In this document: piece after piece, positions 57,380-64,000 of the stretch
Numbering within the stretch: the first letter of the stretch is position 1
Layout of the letters: each line of letters starts with the position of its first letter
Assembly: GCA_003260075.1 (NCBI GenBank)
Contig: QLIY01000191.1
Span: forward strand, 13,440 to 77,439
Length of the DNA stretch: 64,000 nt
DNA from: Phallusia mammillata
Lineage: Eukaryota; Chordata; Ascidiacea; Phlebobranchia; Ascidiidae
Direction of reading: 5' to 3'
Made by a program: the position numbers and the translations under genes
The notes under the pieces: model-generated
Databases searched by the model: none
What the model was told of the DNA's origin: nothing
Seen by the model: only the letters and a program-made list of their open reading frames with translations

Positions 57380-60300
57380 ATGACAGGTATGTGTGTGCAC
57401 TGACAAACAGTATTTTGCAGTTTGTTTTTCTCGTTTTGTCATGTTTGACCACTCCTATATAAACACACATCCAATATTGTCGACAATGAAATGTCTGGTT
57501 ACAAGCGTATGTTTGTACGGTTAAGAGCACATGTCAACTTTATTTCAAGGATGGATTTAATCTCGTTTTGTTGGTATATAACCGAGGTTGCTCACAATCA
57601 CAGCCTTCGACATTTTAGCACACACTGGAAAAACTGTGGTTGTATTCATACGTTTGCCCTCTAATCGACGTGTACTATATCTTTTAAGGATACGCTGCTT
57701 TATTTTCGCAAAGTTGTATAGTGTTATGGCAACATGACACATAAAAGCAAGGCGATCTTAAACTCAGCCATACATACCTGATTTATTTCAATCCCTTGCA
57801 AGTAGGACAAAGTTTGCGGAGCGGTTAATGACTCTGGAAAACACGTAAAAGAAACCACTAAATCCATAGTTTTCAGACCTATAAGCACGTCATAAAAGAT
57901 CAACTTTGATTGTTTTTATTGCTAAAATACCTTAGATAGTCTGTTACCATGTTTTAAGACAAGTACAGCACCGTCCAAGTTCTGATCAAAGGCGCCGATG
58001 ACTCGTTCGATCTTAATAAAGTCGGTTTGAAAGCGGCTTTGAAGGGTGCATGGGAATATCCTGTTTGTATCATCGCCATCTGTGGTGACAAGAGAAAGGG
58101 AAAATCCTTTATTCTCAACATGTTTCTTCGTTACCTTGTCAAGGTAGATTTATAATGTAAGATCTAGGTTGAGTTAATAAATTGCGGTTTTATCTAGAGC
58201 TATTGACAATTTCTTTGGCTAAAGAGGTATTACGGGAACGTAATGAAGTCTTCTATTCCCTGGAAAAGCAGTAAAGGTTGTGTGGGGTTTAAACAATTCT
58301 GACTAAGCACATTTTAGCACACAGGGCTGTAATGGGTTCTTCCTTGTCTGCGCTTTAAAATAAGCCGTGTTAGCACACATTTCAATTGTTTATCAGGCAA
58401 TAAAATTGACCCTTTAAAAAATACCCTTTAAAAATACATTTGCTGACTCATTTATGAAAAGAAAGGGCAAAACTTGGCGGAGCAGTTTTGCTGTCACACT
58501 CATCATTACGTCCGGTTTGCTTTAGAGTTTTAGGGGGACTTTATAACTTTTTATTGATTGCCAAAGTTAAAGCGACGTATATTGGACTTTAGGATAAATT
58601 GGTGGCATACCATTACAAAATCGTTTCCAAATGTGTTTTTTTGTTACCGACACCCGTGACTAGTATTTTCTTCTGATCGGACAAACCAGCAATGCCTTCG
58701 CTTTAAAATAAATTGAGAAATTGTTTACAGGGCTTACCTGGTAAATCAAGTCTACTGTCATACGTGTGGGGTTCAAAGGAAGATCTACATGCCGCCTTCG
58801 AGTGGAGAGGAGGGTCAAGAAGAAACACAGAAGGAATCTGGATCCTTGACAAACCAATCCTGGTTGATACCCAAGATGGCAAGGTGAACATTTATTGTGT
58901 TTCAGTTTTTTTAAGTTCTACAGCTTTCAACTTTAAAGGGAAAAACACATTTGGGGTCCTATTTTAACAAAGTACAGTTGCCTTTTCGCCTGTCAACAAA
59001 CATGTGATTGACAACAGCTCATAACAATACAGCGCTAGTCTTTACTGCCGTCTAGCGGATACAAGGTTACTTAACCTACGGCCAAAAGGGACTTTGATAA
59101 GCTTGTGAACATTTTTATATTTAACCAGGTTGCTGTTTACCTAATGGATACACAAGGAATGTTCGACAGTCAAACCTCTAAGAAGGAATGTTCCCAAATT
59201 TTTGCTCTTGCCACGCTTATGAGCTCGCAACTTGTCTTTAACCTCATGAGACAAATACAAGCAAACGATCTTGAGTATCTTGACGTAAGTTTGATAACAT
59301 ATTCTCCCAACAATTTGCCAGTTGAAGGCGCTTTCCTGTTTTCTGGACACTAAAGCCTTTAAGACTTTGAAGAAATAAAACGTTACAAACAGTTAAAAAA
59401 CGACATATTCACAAAATTAGTGTTTTTGAAACTATTGCTGTTATGTATGCTTCAAAAGTTAGGTATTATTTTTGGTAAGCTGCAGACGTGCACACTGTTT
59501 CGACCTATATTGTCAGTGCAGCTGGTGAGAAGACAACGCCGTATTGGCTGGTGTAGCCATTTTTTATTTGCTTTGTAGTTTTGGACGCAGACGGCCAAAT
59601 TCGTGAACACTGGATCAGACGAGGCATTTTTTCAGGTATTCGTTACATTTATTCTTCTGTTTGAAATTCCGTGTTAACACCACTGCAGAATACCAAACCA
59701 AAATTGCCAGAAATTTAAACCATACTAAAATTGCAGAACTTGCTGTTTCTTATCCGGGACTTTTCCTTTCCGGATTATGGCTTCGGAATCCAAGCAGGGG
59801 AACGTTATCTGCAGGAGGAGTTAAAAGAGTCTGACGACAAAACGGCTACAGTGAACGAAAACATCAGAAACTTAAGAAACGTGTTTTCCAGTGTAAATGC
59901 ATTTGGAATGCCAACACCTCATAAATCCGTCACTGCGCGAAAAGAGGAAGACAAACCGGTTAATTTGCAATGTAAGGATTTACAACTAATACAAATGTCA
60001 CTAATAATTGTTTTATAAACGTTTATTCTCGTGAAACTTTTGACAAACGCTTCGTCTTTGAGAAACCAACTTACACAAATTGAAATTGTTTGTTGCTGCA
60101 TTTGTAGATGCTGGAAAACCGTTTATGAAGCACGCCAACGACATGTTTAAGTATCTGCAAACAAACATCACCCCTCTGACCTTAAACGGAAGTCCGATGA
60201 GCGGCGAGCAGCTGTACGACTACGTGTTGAATTGCAGCGAAAATCTTCTCAGTGACCAAGTTCCTGACCCATTTACTCTAAGTGAGGTGAGTCCCAGGGT

Positions 60301-61871
60301 TCCAAAAGCCGTATAGTAATGCTGTCATTTTACCTGAGATTCTGGTCGGAGTGTTTTCTTATCTTGTTTTTGCATTTTGCAGTCAGTTGCGAAGTTCCAA
60401 CTTGGCAAGTTGGTGGAACAGGAAAAGACCGAATACGAGAGAGTCATGAAAGAGGTAGCAACTATATGAATTTGTGAAATTTATTAGATATTTTTAGTGG
60501 GATTAGCTCCATTCTATACAGGTTCTGAGTTGTGGTAAAATTTGGCGAATTAGGCTAAATACAAAGCTCAACAGGTCCTGTGCGCATTTAACGCAGAGTG
60601 GCTGATTGGCTTCACATCTGCAAAATACTGACTGTTCTGTGTTGTAACTGTTTTACGCCCAACGCTATTTTACTGAGAAACTTTAAAAACAAGCGTTCTG
60701 ATTTCAAACAAAAACAAAATTCAATTATACTGTATGCACCTTTACGAACTTCCAAATCTAACGAAACCTGAAATATACTTTTTGTTGTGAGACCAACTTG
60801 CCAAATTTTTAGTTTCTATATACTATACTGCAACACGATCATACATCACAGGCGATGGATACCTACGACGGTTCGCTTTCTGATCTCTACAAATATCACG
60901 AGCTTAAACTTCTCGAGGCACTGGGAAGATTTGACAAGGTTCATAAGTTCGGCAGAGATGATGTGATTATGGACTACAGGCGTACGCTGGAGTCTGATGT
61001 TGCCGACATTTACGACGTCCTGTCTTCCTATTTTACCCAAAAGTTAGAGCTAAAAGACTCCGAGAATAAGCGAGAGGAAGAGGCAAAGATTGCAAAAATG
61101 CGAGAAGATCAATTGGGCGACATGGTCAAAAGACAGGAAGACCAGATGAAAGAAACAGCTGCAAAGCACGCCAGGGACGCGGAGGAGATGAAGAAGCGCC
61201 TTGAAGAACAGGAGAAGCGCTTCCAGGAGGCAGAAGAACAAAGAAAAAAAGAAGCCGAAGAAGCAAGAAAGCTCATGAAAGATCAACAGAGGCTGCACAA
61301 AGAGCTGAAATCTCGAGAAAAAGGGAAGCTGCCGAGGCAAAAGCTAGGTTTGAGGAACAAAAGCAAGATATGCGAAAAATGGCAGATGACAATTCGAAAC
61401 AGGCACAGGAGGCACGAAAGAACTTCCAAGAGATGCAGGAGCGTTACAAGCGTGAAGAGCAAGAGAGAAAAGCTGGCGCAGAAAAGGCACGTCAAAGTTA
61501 TGAGCAGCAAATGAAAGATTACAAAGCAATGCAGGAGGCCAGAGAGAGGGAAGTCAAAGCAGCAAGAGAACAACAACAGAAGATGTGGGATCAAATGAAA
61601 GCTGCTGACGATCGTCGATACGAGGAGTCCAAAGTAGCACAAGCAAGAACAGAGCGGCAACTAGAGCAAATGCGACGAGATCTGGAAAATCAGCGAAATT
61701 ACGTAAGTACTGATAACAGAGTTTTGTCACCTATCTCTTTAAGTTCTAAAATCCGACTTACAATTTTGCTGCCCTGATTTGTAAATATGTCAATACAAGG
61801 ATTCCCAGATCCTAACTTTTCTTGCCTAATTTCTTTTGCAGAGACGAAGTGATCCGTGCATCATCTCTTAA
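57380..61871 (+). CDS. D: atlastin-like GTPase with coiled-coil tail and CaaX box (CIIS)
   Basis: Exons: 57380-57386 (ATGACAG), 57959-58143, 58731-58883, 59129-59284, 59579-59635, 59737-59971, 60108-60286, 60383-60454, 60852-61702 and 61842-61871, encoding about 640 residues. P-loop GDKRKGKS (45-52), G2 Thr 97 in RNTEG, G3 DTQG (122-125), RD at 193-194. The helical middle domain is residues about 265-390, followed by a charged coiled coil to about 632 and then RRSDPCIIS. The intron phases and exon sizes match gene C exactly except exon 9, which has 851 nt against 852: one A is missing near 61303 (CACAAAGAGCTG against CACAAAGAAGCG in C). As written, the frame shifts and stops at 61514. If that base is an error, the protein is complete. 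Atlastins hydrolyse GTP to drive homotypic ER fusion. This tail suggests a peripheral, prenylated protein instead. Confidence 0.78.
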
Positions 61872-62190
61872 ACCCGTTTTTGCTTGGCGTATGAAGACTA
61901 CTTTTTATTGTCCTTGTTCTACTTTTAGTGTGACTACCCATGTCAGTTTTTATGGCAATGTTTTATGTGCTTGATGTTAGTAATTCTGCCCCGCGCAAAT
62001 ATCTTTCATATTTCTTACCATTTCTTCGATCAAACAAACAATAACTTTTTATGTGGCAAATAAAAACCTAGACCAAACTTTTTGGGCTTTGTAACTATTT
62101 TTATGCGTTTACTCTCTCATTGGCTATGGTGAAACTGTTGTTTTATGTAATGTGGCATAATAAAAACATTGTATGGTTTCGCTTTGCAAC

Positions 62191-62507
62191 ATCTAAATGA
62201 GCTACCTTGCGTTGTCATAACTTGCATTGTCATTAAATGTTGTGTGTTGCTTATTTTTTATTTTTTTGTAGCATGACCTTGATTTGCGATTGTTGTATTC
62301 ATGTCTTTCATGGGCTTTACTATGACTTAATAACTAAAATTTTGGGGGGGGGGGCACATCTAAATGAGCTACCTTGCGTTGTCATAACTTACATTGTCAT
62401 TAAATGTTGTGTGTTGCTTATTTTTTATTTTTTTGTAACATGACCTTGATTTGCGATTGTTGCATTCATGTCTTTCATGGGCTTTACTATGACTTAATAA
62501 CTAAAAT
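62191..62507. repeat. Tandem duplication joined by a G tract
   Basis: 62191-62343 and 62355-62507 are the same 150 bases (ACATCTAAATGAGCTACCTT through ACTAAAATTTT), differing at about three positions. The joint is G11 (62344-62354), with one G shared with the flank, so ten extra. Confidence 0.8.
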
Positions 62508-62745
62508 TTTGAACACTTTCAAAAATACCTTTGAATGCGGCAAAATTAAACTATGCTGAGCACCATGTTTAACATGCATATGCCTATATCGTGCACACAA
62601 AAACGCACAGACAATAGTACACATATCAAACGCTGTAATCATCCATGCTCACCAATATATAGCACGAAGAAACTGATCAGTTGGTTTTGTGTATTAAAAC
62701 TTGAAATCTCCCCTTTGTTTAAATTAAACGGACCAAGGTCAGAGT

Positions 62746-63391
62746 TAGGTCACCCACCAAGAAAAACACTGAGGCCTGCAGGACGCTAAAAAAATGTCCT
62801 ACAAATAAAAGAAGAATTTAGTATTTTAAGCATATTCCAAATGTAACGTTGCTGTTAAAAGTGCAGTCTAAAAAGTAGTTTTCAAACTTTTGTATTTTAA
62901 GTAAAAGGTAAAAAAACACAATTGGTTTGCGGATTTTTAAAACAAAATTGAATTCATCGATTTGCTAAAACGGATTAAAAAATAAAAAATGCTTACTTGT
63001 CTTGGGTAACTCTAGTGTCGAGGATTGTCTTGTTGGTGCTGCGGCAAATTTATTTCAAATTTAAGGGGGGGGGGAGGTCACCCACCAAGAAAACACTGAG
63101 GCCTGCAGGACGCTAAAAAATGTCCTACAAATAAAAGAAGAATTTAGTATTTTGAGCATATTCCAAATGTAACGTTGCTGTTAAAAGTGCAGTCTAAAAA
63201 GTTGTTTTCAAACTTTTGTATTTTAAGTAAAAGGTAAAAAAACACAATTGGTTTGCGGATTTTTAAAACAAAATTGAATTCATCGATTTGCTAAAACGGA
63301 TTAAAAAATAAAAAATGCTTACTTGTCTTGGGTAACTCTAGTGTCGAGGATTGTCTTGTTGGTGCTGCGGCAAATTTATTTCAAATTTAAC
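62746..63391. repeat. Tandem duplication joined by a G10 tract
   Basis: 62746-63064 and 63075-63391 are about 318 bases each (AGGTCACCCACCAAGAAAA through TTATTTCAAATTTAA), nearly identical. The joint 63065-63074 is exactly ten G. Confidence 0.82.
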
Positions 63392-64000
63392 AATTGGTAT
63401 CAGTCAGTATTGCAACTTACAGTATTTGCAAATACTGTACATGTACAGTAAGATTTATTAGTAAGTTTTACAACTGTAAATACAGACAAAACCTATAAAA
63501 AATGATCTTTTTGTGCCTTAGATTTTACAGTTAAAGCCAGCTTCGTAACATTCTTTTTTCCTTGTGACAAGGTTTTTAAAAAGTAGAGTTTGAAATCTGT
63601 GGCAGCATTTTTATCCAATACGATTTGAGGAGATGCTGGTTTGAGATTAAATACAAATATATATGCCATTCCACCAAATATAAAAAAGTAAGTACAATGT
63701 ACACAAGTGGTGAGTCTGCTTTTTGGCCTATTGTTGTGAAACAAATTAGAGGTATATTTGAACATAGCTACTGATTGGTACAAGTTTATTTTACACATAC
63801 ATTGGTAAATATAGAAAAAACAAGTTTTGGTAGAATGGAATGCTTGACCATGCATGTTGTTTAATCGAGCTGTAATGGAGCTGTACTTTGATTCTTGCAA
63901 CAACAATCACCACCAGTATGCAATGACAAGTTTTTGGAATGGCAAACTCCTAACATACAGCTACAGAACAATCTATGCAGGAAGCAAACTATATTTGACT

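Larger units (their letters stand above)
61872..64000. other. Downstream of gene D: duplicated non-coding sequence, no gene called
   Basis: AATAAA at 62059-62064 is a likely poly(A) signal for D. The rest is duplicated AT-rich sequence. A 137-residue reverse frame (63906-63493) ends VKSKAQKDHFL and has no recognised family. Confidence 0.4.

Noticed and set aside
37470..61871. Calling genes A-D guanylate-binding proteins
   Set aside because: Motifs DTQG, FDSQ, the RD pair followed by FSFPDYGFG, and the middle domain fit atlastin better. The GBP likeness is in the tail design only.
63493..63906. 137-residue - frame ending VKSKAQKDHFL
   Set aside because: The codon pattern of its last 60 residues looks mildly coding, but no family or splice partner was recognised, and it lies at the window edge.
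1..64000. CRISPR arrays, operons or prokaryotic features
   Set aside because: Spliced genes, MITEs and SINEs show animal nuclear DNA. The direct repeats here are large duplications, not spaced short repeats.

Overview
This window is animal nuclear DNA, and most likely comes from a tunicate of the Ciona type. It is AT-rich with short GT-AG introns (about 50-800 bp), many small hAT-like elements with 8-bp target duplications, and tandem families of multi-exon genes. The species is an inference. No single sequence here proves it.

Layout: 0-2.6 kb holds the last two exons of a LONRF-type gene (LON domain plus RING finger) on the + strand. 2.6-10 kb is repeat-rich, with hAT-like elements (two of them abutting), tRNA-derived SINEs and minisatellites. 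10-17.3 kb on the - strand carries two genes. R1 is an atlastin-like GTPase with a ruined G3 motif. R2 joins an unrelated N-terminal domain to the coiled-coil tail of the GTPase family and ends in a CaaX box (CIIL). 19.5-34 kb on the + strand holds a tandem set of four-TM proteins (CD20/MS4A-like) ending in a PPxY motif: two last-exon remnants (T0), T1 and T2. 37.5-61.9 kb on the + strand holds four tandem atlastin-like GTPase genes, A to D. 62-64 kb is duplicated non-coding sequence.

The main result is the GTPase family. Exon order, the P-loop (GDKRKGKS), the G2 threonine, the DTQG G3, the RD motif and the following helical domain all follow atlastin more closely than guanylate-binding proteins (GBPs). 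The C-terminal half does not: the atlastin transmembrane hairpin is absent and a charged coiled coil of about 200-240 residues takes its place. This ends in a tiny separate exon encoding a CaaX box (CIIS in C and D) or, in B, a short amphipathic helix. That is the membrane-attachment logic of vertebrate GBPs (coiled helical tail plus prenylation) built on an atlastin core. Upstream regions of B, C and D share a TGACGT(T/A)A site next to a GGTTCC or ISRE-like site, so stress- or IRF-type control is possible. A role in cell-autonomous defence is inference.

Caution on sequence quality: 32 homopolymer C tracts (G at the far right end) interrupt the window. Most short ones are ten bases long once shared flanking bases are discounted, and most of these lie between two overlapping copies of the same sequence. 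That is what unmerged contig ends with fixed-length gap fillers look like. The duplicated exons, frame breaks and truncated exons at these tracts should be treated as probable assembly artefacts until reads are checked.
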